DNA from: Candidatus Zhuqueibacterota bacterium
GTDB lineage: Bacteria; Zhuqueibacterota; Zhuqueibacteria; Oceanimicrobiales; Oceanimicrobiaceae
DNA: 55,290 nucleotides
Direction of reading: 5' to 3'
Assembly (NCBI GenBank): GCA_029261995.1
Contig: JAJDAF010000015.1
Location: 1-55,290, forward strand
The translations under genes and the position numbers were made by a program. Positions within the stretch are counted from its first letter, which is position 1. Each line of letters opens with the position of its first letter. The notes below the pieces were generated by a model. That model worked only from the letters and a program-made list of their open reading frames with translations, did no database searches and was not told the origin of the DNA. Below, in pieces: positions 1-7,688 of this stretch.

Positions 1-324
1 CAGCTAAAGGCAAAACCAGTCTCCTTGACAGGGTCAATGCCCTACGATAAAATCCAGCCTCTAGCCTATCTACTCCGCGTCTAAGAAAATAAACGCGGAA
101 TTAGGAACCTACAACTCTTATCATAACGTCTCCTTGTTGTGTTGGGTTTTTGTGACAGAACGATTGTCTTTCAAACAAGCTCGAGCGTGAACGACAGCCA
201 AACGTACGTTGCAGGCCGAAAACAATCAAGTCACAAAGTTTCAAAAACGTAATTGCCTATTTGGCAATTCTTGTCTATATTCAGCATAAAAATGAAAACG
301 AAGCAACCAAAAACGTAAACTTCT
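1..324. other. Upstream non-coding region of the first gene
   Basis: No credible gene is seen here. The stretch is AT-rich towards the right and probably holds the promoter of the gene starting at 325. A perfect 7-bp hairpin lies at 251-269 (AATTGCC, loop TATTT, GGCAATT). A possible -35 (TTGGCA, 261-266) and a -10-like CATAAA (285-290, 18-bp spacer) lie in and just after it. A second, weaker inverted repeat (TCCGCGT / ACGCGGA) is near 77-102. The promoter call is an inference from short motifs only. Confidence 0.35.
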
Positions 325-1803
325 ATGAAGAAAAAAGGCAATCTATTTTTCCTGATAAAATCCTTGACCAAGTCTGAAAAACGATACTTTCGTTTGCAGG
401 CAGCGGACTCCGGTAAGAACTATCTGCGCCTTTTTGACTTCATCGATAGACAAAGTAAATACGACGAGCAGGCAGTTAAAACACACTTCGCGGGCGAGGC
501 CTTTGTCAAGCAACTGCACGTCACGAAAATTTATCTCAGCGATCTGATTATGCGCAGCCTGCGAAATTATCACGCTGAGGCCACACGTGCCAGTGAGCTA
601 AAAGAGCTTCTTCGCGATGTTGAAATTTTGCATCACCGGGAACTGCTCGACCTGTGTGAAGCTACCATTGCGAAAGCCATTCGAATCGCACGCAAGTTTG
701 AACGCCACTATGAACTGCTGGAACTGCTCGCGTGGCAGCGCCGGTTACTGCTGCAACGACAAGGTCAGCAGGACAGCAAAAAGGCCATCAATGACATTCT
801 GGATGAAGAGAGGGCGACGCTCGAAAAGGCTGTCGCGCTTAACGAATACTGGCGATTAACAGTCAATTTATTTGACTCGTTCGTCGCGCGGCGACAAGGA
901 GAACTCGAAACTGATGATGGCATCCTCGAACACCCTCTCATGCGCCGGATCGAATGTGCGGACAGCCTGCAGGCTCGAATTCTCTACCATCACATCCTGT
1001 ACGCGCACGCCACGGTTACCGACAACCTGGCAGCGGCGGACAACAACATCTCTCAACTGATCGCGTTTCTGGAAGGCCGTCCGGAAATGGTGCGAGAAGA
1101 TCCGACTTCCTATATGACCGCGCTGAACAACAAGATCGGCATGTGTCTGCAACTACGACGCCACTCCGAAGTGCCGGAGCTTCTTGCAAAAGTCAAGGCT
1201 ATCCCGGAAGAACATAATATCAAAAAACAACGGCCGGTGATGTTGAAACTGCTGCTTCGTACTTACAATCTTGAGTTGGAACTCTATCGCGACTCGCGTG
1301 ACCTGGAGCGAGGCATTGCACTTTCTCATGAAATCCATTCGCTGCTGAAAGCTCAGAACAAGCTTGTGCCGCACGACTACCGGTTGCTTTTTCACTACCA
1401 GTTTGCCTACCTGTTTTTCCTGCAGATGGACTACCACCAGTGCCTGAACTGGCTCAACGAAATACTGCGCACAAATTATGGCAGCGTGCGCGAAGATATC
1501 CAGAGCTTCGCGCAACTCTTGAACCTGATGGTACATTTTGAACTCGGCAACACTACGGTCCTACGCTACGGCGTCGATTCCTGCCGACGCTTTCTGAAGA
1601 AGAAGCGCACGCTGCTCGACTTCGAAAAAGTGCTGCTGCGGTTCTTTTCTAAAGTCTGTACCGTGCCGGTTGGCGAGCACGACAAGTTGTTTACCAAACT
1701 ACAGCAAGAGTTATTTCTGAACACAACAGCGTCTGAAAAACACAGTGCACTCGACTACCTCGATTTTGAATCCTGGATTTCCGGGAAGCTGACACAGGCG
1801 TGA
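325..1803 (+). CDS. Alpha-helical protein of unknown function
   Basis: I do not recognise a function. The protein has 492 residues, begins with a basic segment (MKKKGNLFFLIKSLTKSEKR) and is then almost wholly helical, rich in Leu, Arg and Glu, with a repeat-like pattern suggestive of a TPR-type solenoid. No signal peptide, membrane segment or catalytic motif is visible. The opening motif 'SLTKSEKRYF' resembles large uncharacterised proteins of Bacteroidota and relatives; that resemblance is from memory and was not searched. The gene stands alone, convergent with yceH, with no gene directly upstream on its strand. The start at 325 is the first ATG and fits the conserved-looking N-terminus. Confidence 0.75.
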   Translation: MKKKGNLFFLIKSLTKSEKRYFRLQAADSGKNYLRLFDFIDRQSKYDEQAVKTHFAGEAFVKQLHVTKIYLSDLIMRSLRNYHAEATRASELKELLRDVEILHHRELLDLCEATIAKAIRIARKFERHYELLELLAWQRRLLLQRQGQQDSKKAINDILDEERATLEKAVALNEYWRLTVNLFDSFVARRQGELETDDGILEHPLMRRIECADSLQARILYHHILYAHATVTDNLAAADNNISQLIAFLEGRPEMVREDPTSYMTALNNKIGMCLQLRRHSEVPELLAKVKAIPEEHNIKKQRPVMLKLLLRTYNLELELYRDSRDLERGIALSHEIHSLLKAQNKLVPHDYRLLFHYQFAYLFFLQMDYHQCLNWLNEILRTNYGSVREDIQSFAQLLNLMVHFELGNTTVLRYGVDSCRRFLKKKRTLLDFEKVLLRFFSKVCTVPVGEHDKLFTKLQQELFLNTTASEKHSALDYLDFESWISGKLTQA

Positions 1804-1877
1804 AACCGCAGGGCTAAACAAGCTTGGGAGAAATCAAGCCGGGTGTTCTCCTGCGACAGCAACCGAACAGTCAGGGC

Positions 1878-2543
1878 TCAGTCAAACTGCCTTCTGAAAT
1901 CAGCGAACGATTCTCGCAGCGCGGTCAGTTCAGCGCGCAGCGCCGCCACTTCTTCCCGCAATTCCTGCAGCCCCAGGTTTTCGGCCAGGACGGCTTGTCT
2001 GGCTGCTTCGGGTTTGGCTTCGTACTCTTCTTCAATAATCTCTGGCTCGCCGCAAAGAAGATGGGCATAGCGTGACTCTTTGCGTCCGGGTTGCCGTGGC
2101 AATTGCATAACGTAGATGCCGTCCCCGCGAGACATCAAGCCTTGCAGCGTGCTTTCCACTGCTGGCAGGTCGGGGAAATCGTGCAATCTACCGGTTCGGC
2201 CACGAATCTCACCGACGGTCTGCGGACCGCGCAGCATCAGAATACAGAGCGCAGCTACCTCAGCGTCGTTGAACTGCAGGCGACGGGCGAAGGTGTGTTT
2301 ATACTTTGCTACCCTGCTGCCGGCGCCGGTGACCATCATTGTCAGGCCTTTGTCGCGTAAAGTCTCGACCGCTCGCACCACATCGCGTTCATCGTACGAA
2401 ACCACGGGATCGCGGTTGGATTTCTGATTGCAGGCCGCAGTGAGTGAGTTTAGGGTAAGAGGGTAGTATTCCGGGGTAGTTAGGGATTTCTCGACCAGTG
2501 CGCCAAGCACGCGGGCTTCGATTGTGGTGAGTGGAGTTTCCAT
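1878..2543 (-). CDS. yceH: YceH family protein (DUF480/UPF0502)
   Basis: A 221-residue protein that matches the YceH family along its length. The N-terminal winged-helix region reads 'TTIEARVLGALVEKSLTTPE', followed by 'YYPLTLNSLTAACNQKSNR', both hallmarks of the family. The C-terminal third is a coiled coil rich in Glu and Leu ('LQELREEVAALRAELTALRE'). Family members have two tandem winged helices and are thought to bind DNA or act as regulators; the biochemical role is not settled. The gene is divergent from the TRAP transporter genes. A perfect palindrome CCTGATCAGG (2551-2560) lies just upstream of the start codon and overlaps the weak ribosome-binding site, so it could be an operator. 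Confidence 0.9.
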   Translation of the reverse strand: METPLTTIEARVLGALVEKSLTTPEYYPLTLNSLTAACNQKSNRDPVVSYDERDVVRAVETLRDKGLTMMVTGAGSRVAKYKHTFARRLQFNDAEVAALCILMLRGPQTVGEIRGRTGRLHDFPDLPAVESTLQGLMSRGDGIYVMQLPRQPGRKESRYAHLLCGEPEIIEEEYEAKPEAARQAVLAENLGLQELREEVAALRAELTALRESFADFRRQFD

Positions 2544-2717
2544 AGATAGTCCTGATCAGGTTTAGGTGAAAGTCGGTCACTTGTGTAATGAACTCGGCCG
2601 CAGCCTTCTGATAATAACCTCCTTCGCACTCATCCTCAAGCAAAAACTTTCCCTTGCATCTTGCCTCACAACTCGATATTTTTGCACTTCACACGACACA
2701 ACATCGAGGGAGGAATT

Positions 2718-3239
2718 GTGAACGCACTCAAAACGATTGCGGAGTTCATCGACACGCTCAACGAGCAGGTGGGAAAGGCCGTCGGCTGGTTGACGACCGC
2801 GCTCGTGCTCATCGTCTGCTACGATGTGTTCACCCGCTACCTGCTGAACCAGAGCAGCATTGGCGTGCAGGAGTTGGAGTGGCACTTGTTTGCCGTGATT
2901 TTCCTCATCGGAGCGGCGTACACGCTCAAACACGACCGCCACGTGCGCGTCGATGTGCTCTACACCAACTTCTCGCCCAAAACAAAAGCCTGGGTTAACC
3001 TGCTGGGCAGCCTGGTTTTCCTGATTCCATTTGCCGTTCTGGTCATCTGGGCATCGCAGAATTTTGTTGGCAATTCCTGGAGAATCGGTGAGGTCTCGCC
3101 GGACCCAGGTGGCTTGCCGGCGCGCTACCTGTTGAAGGCCTGCATCCCTGCGGGATTTGTGTTGTTGCTCTTGCAGGGCGTTTCGCTGGCCGCCACATCC
3201 CTGCTTGTGATTCTCAAACGCGACCAGTTGGCGAAATGA
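2718..3239 (+). CDS. dctQ: TRAP transporter small membrane subunit (DctQ)
   Basis: Small integral-membrane subunit of a tripartite, sodium-driven TRAP uptake system. The 173-residue product has four hydrophobic segments, and 'LIVCYDVFTRYLLNQSS' and 'GVQELEWHLFAVIFLIGAAY' are typical DctQ signatures. The GTG at 2718 is chosen because it follows a good ribosome-binding site (GGGAGGA) and gives the normal family length; an ATG 57 bases upstream in frame lacks such a site. dctM follows after 78 bases on the same strand. The substrate-binding partner dctP lies 3.2 kb away on the other strand, beyond hipBST. Confidence 0.92.
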   Translation: MNALKTIAEFIDTLNEQVGKAVGWLTTALVLIVCYDVFTRYLLNQSSIGVQELEWHLFAVIFLIGAAYTLKHDRHVRVDVLYTNFSPKTKAWVNLLGSLVFLIPFAVLVIWASQNFVGNSWRIGEVSPDPGGLPARYLLKACIPAGFVLLLLQGVSLAATSLLVILKRDQLAK

Positions 3240-3317
3240 CCAAATCGGCAGCTTACGAAAGCTGCCACCCTCAATCATCAATCTTCTATCCTCGCTAAAC
3301 GACCACCGGAGCCATCT

Positions 3318-4637
3318 ATGACCGAAGCCATGCCCTTCATCATGTTCGCCTCTTTGTTTGTCCTGCTTCTGCTCGGATTTCCTGTCTCGTTCACGCTCGG
3401 AGGCGTCTCTCTCATTTTCGGCTTGCTGACGTTTGGCTCAAACTTCTTCAACCTGCTGCCGCTACGAATCTGGGGAATCATGACCAACTATGTCTTGCTG
3501 GCGGTTCCGCTGTTTGTCTACATGGGGGTGATGCTGGAGAAATCGGGGTTGGCCGAGGACTTGCTGGAAACCATGGCGCTGCTGTTCGGACGCATGAAAG
3601 GCGGGCTGGCTATTTCAGTGGTGGTGGTTGGCGCCATGCTGGGGGCATCGACGGGCATTGTCGGCGCCACCGTCGTCACCATGGGCCTGCTCAGCCTGCC
3701 GACCATGGTCAAACGCGGCTACAGCGCCGAGCTGGCCACCGGCACGATTTCGGCTTCGGGCACGCTGGGGCAGATTATCCCACCCAGCATCGTGCTGGTG
3801 CTTTTGGGCAGCATCTTGAATGTCTCCATCGGTGACATGTTTATCGGCGCCGTCATTCCCGCAACCATTCTGGTTTCGCTCTACCTAGCCTGGATTGTGG
3901 TCTTCTCGATTCTGAAACCGGAGGCGGCGCCCTGCATGCCGGAAGATGAGCTGCGGGCCTTTACGGGCCGGGCCATGGTTATCCGCGTCTTGCGGGCTTT
4001 TGTTCTGCCGTTTTTTCTGGTCATCGCGGTGCTGGGCTCGATTTTCGCAGGAATCGCTTCCCCCACGGAAGCGGCAGCGGTCGGAGCATTGGGCGCAACC
4101 CTGCTGACAATCGGCCACGGCAAATTCGATCTGCCAACGCTCAAAGATGTCATGCGGGAAACAACGCTGCTGACCTGCATGGTTTTCATCATTCTGGTGG
4201 GCGCGACAGCCTTTGGGCTGGTTTTTCGTGGCATGAGCGGTGACCGAATATTGACACAGTTTATTCTCGGCGCGAATCTGGGCCCGAACACTTTTCTCGC
4301 CCTGGTGATGGTGGTGATTTTCGTCGCCGGCTTCTTCATCGATTTTATCGAGATTACCTTTATCATCGTGCCCGTGGTGGCGCCGATTTTCCAGAGCCTG
4401 GGCATCGATTTGTTGTGGATCGGCGTACTCATCGCCATGAATTTGCAGACGTCATTCCTGACGCCGCCGTTCGGTTTCTCCCTCTTCTACTTGAAAGGCG
4501 TGGCGCCTGCAGGAATCACCACCGGGCAGATATACCGCGGTATTATTCCGTTCGTGATCATTCAGTTGGTCGGATTGACCTTGGTGCTGCTTTTCCCGGA
4601 AACCGTGAGCTGGCTGCCGGATGTTCTGGCGAACTAG
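3318..4637 (+). CDS. dctM: TRAP transporter large membrane subunit (DctM)
   Basis: Large membrane subunit of the TRAP transporter, which forms the sodium-coupled permease with DctQ. The 439-residue protein is highly hydrophobic with about 12 membrane segments. It carries the family features 'LLGFPVSFTLGG', 'GGLAISVVVVGAMLGASTGI' and the conserved 'GTLGQIIPPSIVLVLLG' loop, and 'QTSFLTPPFGFSLFYLKGVA' near the C-terminus. The length is normal. The start has a CGGAG ribosome-binding site 7 bases upstream. It is the second gene of a dctQM pair. A long inverted repeat (4660-4725) follows the stop codon and probably ends the transcript. Confidence 0.95.
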   Translation: MTEAMPFIMFASLFVLLLLGFPVSFTLGGVSLIFGLLTFGSNFFNLLPLRIWGIMTNYVLLAVPLFVYMGVMLEKSGLAEDLLETMALLFGRMKGGLAISVVVVGAMLGASTGIVGATVVTMGLLSLPTMVKRGYSAELATGTISASGTLGQIIPPSIVLVLLGSILNVSIGDMFIGAVIPATILVSLYLAWIVVFSILKPEAAPCMPEDELRAFTGRAMVIRVLRAFVLPFFLVIAVLGSIFAGIASPTEAAAVGALGATLLTIGHGKFDLPTLKDVMRETTLLTCMVFIILVGATAFGLVFRGMSGDRILTQFILGANLGPNTFLALVMVVIFVAGFFIDFIEITFIIVPVVAPIFQSLGIDLLWIGVLIAMNLQTSFLTPPFGFSLFYLKGVAPAGITTGQIYRGIIPFVIIQLVGLTLVLLFPETVSWLPDVLAN

Positions 4638-4659
4638 TGTGATGATTTTCAAATAAGCG

Positions 4660-4725
4660 AACTCTGACAGGGTTTGATGTTGACCGCTTCAGGCATAAAA
4701 AAGGGGGCGAAACCCTGTCAGAGTT
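4660..4725. repeat. 16-bp perfect inverted repeat after dctM, possible terminator
   Basis: AACTCTGACAGGGTTT (4660-4675) is repeated exactly in reverse complement (AAACCCTGTCAGAGTT, 4710-4725), with 34 bases between the arms. The right arm runs into TTTTGTT, so on the plus strand the structure could act as a terminator for dctQM. The long arms and wide loop are also compatible with a palindromic repeat element. No second copy was noticed in this window. Confidence 0.6.
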
Positions 4726-4791
4726 TTGTTCGGGAAATTAGAAATCGTGACACTAGCCTGCGAAGGGTGTCATCTTTCAAGGTCACAAAAC

Positions 4792-4809
4792 AGTACCCGA
4801 ACGGGTATA
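4792..4809. promoter_or_regulatory. HipB operator O1 (probable)
   Basis: The site AGTACC-N6-GGTATA is the outermost of three related palindromes upstream of hipB. Its inner part TACCCG-AA-CGGGTA is a perfect inverted repeat. It begins exactly 41 bp before O2. Confidence 0.7.
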
Positions 4810-4825
4810 ATCTCTACGAAAACAC

Positions 4826-4854
4826 TTGACTTTATACCCTAAAAGGTATAAACT
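4826..4854 (+). promoter_or_regulatory. Promoter of hipBST
   Basis: A -35 box TTGACT (4826-4831) and a -10 box TAAACT (4849-4854) are separated by 17 bp. Operator O2 fills the spacer, so a bound repressor would directly block RNA polymerase. The match to the sigma-70 consensus is good at -35 and moderate at -10. Confidence 0.65.
4833..4850. promoter_or_regulatory. HipB operator O2 (probable)
   Basis: A perfect palindromic site TATACC-N6-GGTATA placed between the -35 and -10 boxes of the hipBST promoter. O1 and O3 each start exactly 41 bp away. Known HipB operators have comparable inverted half-sites separated by a short spacer. Confidence 0.8.
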
Positions 4855-4873
4855 ATCACCTACCACGAACAAT

Positions 4874-4891
4874 TATACCCGAACAGGTATA
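4874..4891. promoter_or_regulatory. HipB operator O3 (probable)
   Basis: TATACC-N6-GGTATA, identical in both half-sites to O2, ending three bases before the hipB start codon at 4895. Its position means that a bound repressor would also cover the ribosome-binding region of hipB at the DNA level. Confidence 0.8.
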
Positions 4892-4894
4892 AAA

Positions 4895-5113
4895 ATGTCA
4901 CAACCTCTGACTGAGTTCATCAAGCAGCGGCGCGGAGTGCTGAAACTCACCCAGCGTGACCTTGCTGAACGGGCTGGCGTCGGCCTGCGATTCGTACGCG
5001 AACTAGAACAAGGCAAAGAAACCCTGCGCCTGGACAAGGTGAATCAGGTTCTGGCGCTTTTCGGCCACAAGATGGCTCCGACGGAACACAGACCGGGAGA
5101 CGACGATGGCTAG
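4895..5113 (+). CDS. hipB: HipB-like antitoxin and autorepressor
   Basis: A 72-residue XRE-type helix-turn-helix protein. 'LTQRDLAERAGVGLRFVREL' forms the recognition helix region, followed by 'KVNQVLALFGHKM', typical of HipB. It is expected to dimerise, bind the three upstream TATACC-N6-GGTATA operators and repress its own operon, and to hold the HipS-HipT complex. The ATG at 4895 is chosen over an in-frame upstream ATG because the latter would place the operators inside the coding region. The end overlaps the start of hipS by 8 bases, so the genes are translationally coupled. Confidence 0.88.
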   Translation: MSQPLTEFIKQRRGVLKLTQRDLAERAGVGLRFVRELEQGKETLRLDKVNQVLALFGHKMAPTEHRPGDDDG

Positions 5114-5432
5114 GCATGGCAATGTCCTCATGCATGACGCCCACGCTGGAGTACTCACCGAAGACGAGAACGGCTACACCTTTTCCTACGCACCCGACTA
5201 TCTCTCGCTACCGGGAGCACAGCCGATTAGCCTAACCCTGCCCCTCGCAAGCACACCTTATGTGAGCAAGACAATGCTGCCGTTTTTTGATGGCTTGGTT
5301 CCAGAAGGCTGGCTGCTTGACATCGTGCACAAGACGTGGAAGATAGACCCGCGAGACAGAATGGGACTCCTGCTGGCATGCTGCAAAGACTGTATCGGTG
5401 CGGTCAGCGTTGTTGCAGGAGAGGATTCATGA
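5106..5432 (+). CDS. hipS: HipS-like small antitoxin (HipA N-subdomain 1)
   Basis: A 108-residue protein that corresponds to only the first domain of HipA. Recognisable parts are 'GYTFSYAPDYLS', 'ISLTLPL', 'LPFFDGLVPEGWLLD' and the closing 'CIGAVSVV'. In the E. coli HipBST system the equivalent HipS, not HipB, neutralises the kinase, and a Trp in the 'PEGW' loop matters for this; here that residue is Trp69. The stop codon overlaps the hipT start (ATGA), which implies equal co-translation. The protein is a natural, complete short form rather than a frameshift product: the overlap, the ribosome-binding site for hipT and the family layout all agree. Confidence 0.88.
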   Translation: MARHGNVLMHDAHAGVLTEDENGYTFSYAPDYLSLPGAQPISLTLPLASTPYVSKTMLPFFDGLVPEGWLLDIVHKTWKIDPRDRMGLLLACCKDCIGAVSVVAGEDS

Positions 5433-6391
5433 CTGGCAAAACGCAGCGGTGCCTTCTGTGCCACGGGCAACTCGAAGCAGACCAGCGTGATTACCACCCA
5501 AAGTGTAGCAAGAGCTTCTTCCAGAGCAAGTCCACACCTTTGTTACCGTACGATCTGAACGCGCTGAGCGAGCTGGCCAGACAAGTTGTCCGGAGCCGAA
5601 TTACGGTACCCGGAGTGCAGGCCAAGCTGTCTCTGAACCTGGAGCGGCCGCGGCAGGGGCGTACGAGGCTAACGCTTGTTGGTCTCTGGGGAAACTTCAT
5701 TCTGAAGCCGCCAATGCTGGATTATCCCGAGATGCCGGAAACCGAGGATGCCACCATGCATTTGGCTTCTCAGTTCAAAATCGATACGGTACCACATGGG
5801 CTGGTGCGCCTGAAATCAGGAGAACTTGCCTATATTACCCGTAGAATCGACCGTCAGCGCGATGGCAGGAAGCTTCACATGGAGGACATGTGCCAGCTCA
5901 CGGAGCGGCTGACGGAAGACAAATACAGAAGTTCAATGGAGCAGGTCGGGAAGGCGATCGTGCGCTTCTCGTCAAACCCCTTTTTGGATGCCATCAAATT
6001 CTTTGAAATGACGCTCTTCACGTTCCTTACAGGCAACGCCGACATGCACCTCAAGAACTTCTCGCTGCTAAACGCTGACAATAAAATGGTCGGCTTGGCG
6101 CCGGCGTACGACCTCGTGGCTACCAGACTGCTGATCCCTGAAAAAGACGATCCGGAAGAAATGGCATTGACGCTAAACGGCAAAAAAGCGCGGCTCAGAC
6201 AATCCGACTTTCTGACGTTTGGCGCGACTATTGGACTCGGCGCGCGTCAAATCGAAAATAGCCTGAGACGATTCAAGGGATTCCTGCCGAAGACCCCTGA
6301 ATTGCTGGCAACTACCTTCCTCAGCGACGAACTCAAGGGAAAATTCGAAGAGCTGATTTCCGAACGCTCCGGACGCCTTGGAATTATCTGA
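5429..6391 (+). CDS. hipT: HipT-like serine/threonine kinase toxin
   Basis: The 320-residue kinase half of a split HipA. E. coli HipT phosphorylates tryptophanyl-tRNA synthetase and stops growth; the target here is unknown. Visible motifs are a possible metal site in the N-terminus (Cys8, Cys11, His23, Cys26), the Gly-rich loop 'TVPGVQAK' (59-66), ATP-binding Lys93 in 'NFILKPP', catalytic Asp205 in 'GNADMHLKN' and Mg-binding Asp228 in 'APAYDL'. The loop has Thr59 and Pro61 where E. coli HipT carries two autophosphorylated serines. The ATG at 5429 is chosen for its strong AGGAGAGGA site and its ATGA overlap with hipS. The kinase appears intact and likely active. Confidence 0.9.
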   Translation: MTGKTQRCLLCHGQLEADQRDYHPKCSKSFFQSKSTPLLPYDLNALSELARQVVRSRITVPGVQAKLSLNLERPRQGRTRLTLVGLWGNFILKPPMLDYPEMPETEDATMHLASQFKIDTVPHGLVRLKSGELAYITRRIDRQRDGRKLHMEDMCQLTERLTEDKYRSSMEQVGKAIVRFSSNPFLDAIKFFEMTLFTFLTGNADMHLKNFSLLNADNKMVGLAPAYDLVATRLLIPEKDDPEEMALTLNGKKARLRQSDFLTFGATIGLGARQIENSLRRFKGFLPKTPELLATTFLSDELKGKFEELISERSGRLGII

Positions 6392-6440
6392 AAACTGCAA
6401 CGCCCCCAAAATCGTCAATCTTTGGCTGAAAAGCGGCAAC

Positions 6441-7556
6441 TCAAGCCGGAATCTCCGCAAACGAATAATAGACTTTCTCCGAGACCTCGGCCCATCCACC
6501 AACATCCTTTCTGAACTTGTCGAATGACTCGAACACCTTCCTGGCCTGGGGATCTTGCTCTGTCATCTCCGCCAGCACTTCGTCGGCGTACGATTTCAGC
6601 TTGCTGAGCACGACATCCGGGAATTTCAACAAATTGACCTTTTCTTCCGTGACCAGCTTTTTCAGATAGGTGTTATTCTTTGATTCGAATTCCGACAACA
6701 TCCAGATGTTGGCGCGATCAGAAGCCACCCGGATGATCATTTGCAGATCTTTCGGCAGGCTGTCCCACATCTGCTTGTTGACAATCAACTCCAGAACCGG
6801 GCCCGGCTCATGCCAACCAGGATAATAGTAGTATTTGGCAATCCGGTGAAAACCCATGAGGTAATCGTGGTAGGGTCCAACCCATTCCGTCGCGTCGATG
6901 ACACCACGCTCAAGATTGGTGTAAATCTCCCCGCCCGCGGTTAGCACCGGAGCGCCGCCGGCCTTCTTGATGACATTTGCGCCGAGGCCGGGAATGCGCA
7001 TTTTGAGCCCTTTCAGGTCGTCTGCCGTGTTGATCTTGCGGTTGAACCAGCCGCCCATCTGCATACCGGTATTTCCGGCCGGCATTGGCACAAGATTGAA
7101 TGGTGCGTACAGCTCCTCCCAAAGCGCAAGTCCGCCGCCGCTGTAAAGCCAGGAATTCATCTGTTGCGCGTTCATGCCGAAAGGCACGGCCGCGAAAAAC
7201 TGGGCAGCCGGAATTTTCCCGGCCCAATAGTAGGCGACACCGTGTCCCATTTCCACGGCGCCCTGGCTGACTGCATCGAAGGATTCGAGGGCGGGCACCA
7301 GTTCTCCACCGCCGCGAACGCTTATCTTGAGCCGGCCTTCAGACATTTCATCTATCCACTCGGCCATCTTATCGGCGCCCTCTCCCATGACCGGAAAGTG
7401 CGGCGGCCAGGTCGTGACCATATTCCAGTTGTAGGTTTGTCGCGTCCGGACTGCCGGAGCTTCGCCCTGCTGCTGTTGGCCGCAGCCAAACACCAGCGCT
7501 GAGCCGCCGAGCAGTGTGCCTGATTTTAGAAACTCCCTCCGCTTGACATTCTTCAT
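6441..7556 (-). CDS. dctP: TRAP transporter substrate-binding lipoprotein (DctP family, TakP-like)
   Basis: Extracytoplasmic binding protein of a TRAP transporter, 371 residues. The N-terminus 'KRREFLKSGTLLGG' is a twin-arginine signal and 'LVFGC' a lipobox with Cys25, so it is probably a Tat-exported lipoprotein. 'RGVIDATEWVGPYHD' and the Tyr-rich 'AKYYYYPGWHEPG' resemble the 2-oxoacid/lactate-binding TakP subgroup. The ATG at 7556 is used because it has a strong site (CCGGAGG) and starts the signal peptide; a longer form from 7619 is unlikely. It faces hipT convergently with a 49-base gap. It most likely serves the DctQM pair at 2718-4637, from which hipBST separates it. Confidence 0.9.
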   Translation of the reverse strand: MKNVKRREFLKSGTLLGGSALVFGCGQQQQGEAPAVRTRQTYNWNMVTTWPPHFPVMGEGADKMAEWIDEMSEGRLKISVRGGGELVPALESFDAVSQGAVEMGHGVAYYWAGKIPAAQFFAAVPFGMNAQQMNSWLYSGGGLALWEELYAPFNLVPMPAGNTGMQMGGWFNRKINTADDLKGLKMRIPGLGANVIKKAGGAPVLTAGGEIYTNLERGVIDATEWVGPYHDYLMGFHRIAKYYYYPGWHEPGPVLELIVNKQMWDSLPKDLQMIIRVASDRANIWMLSEFESKNNTYLKKLVTEEKVNLLKFPDVVLSKLKSYADEVLAEMTEQDPQARKVFESFDKFRKDVGGWAEVSEKVYYSFAEIPA

Positions 7557-7688
7557 TAAAAACCTCCGGTTTGAACGAGTCCGTCCTGAGTTGAAACAAC
7601 TAACAATCGTGGGTTGCACTTGGTTTGAAATGACAAACCGAAAGTATCGAGATTGGTTTCAAGATGCAAGCGGATTCTTGTGATCCCC

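Noticed and set aside
5336-5428. Longer form of HipT beginning inside hipS
   Set aside because: The extra residues are basic and unlike the family; the ATG at 5429 has a strong ribosome-binding site and the expected ATGA overlap.
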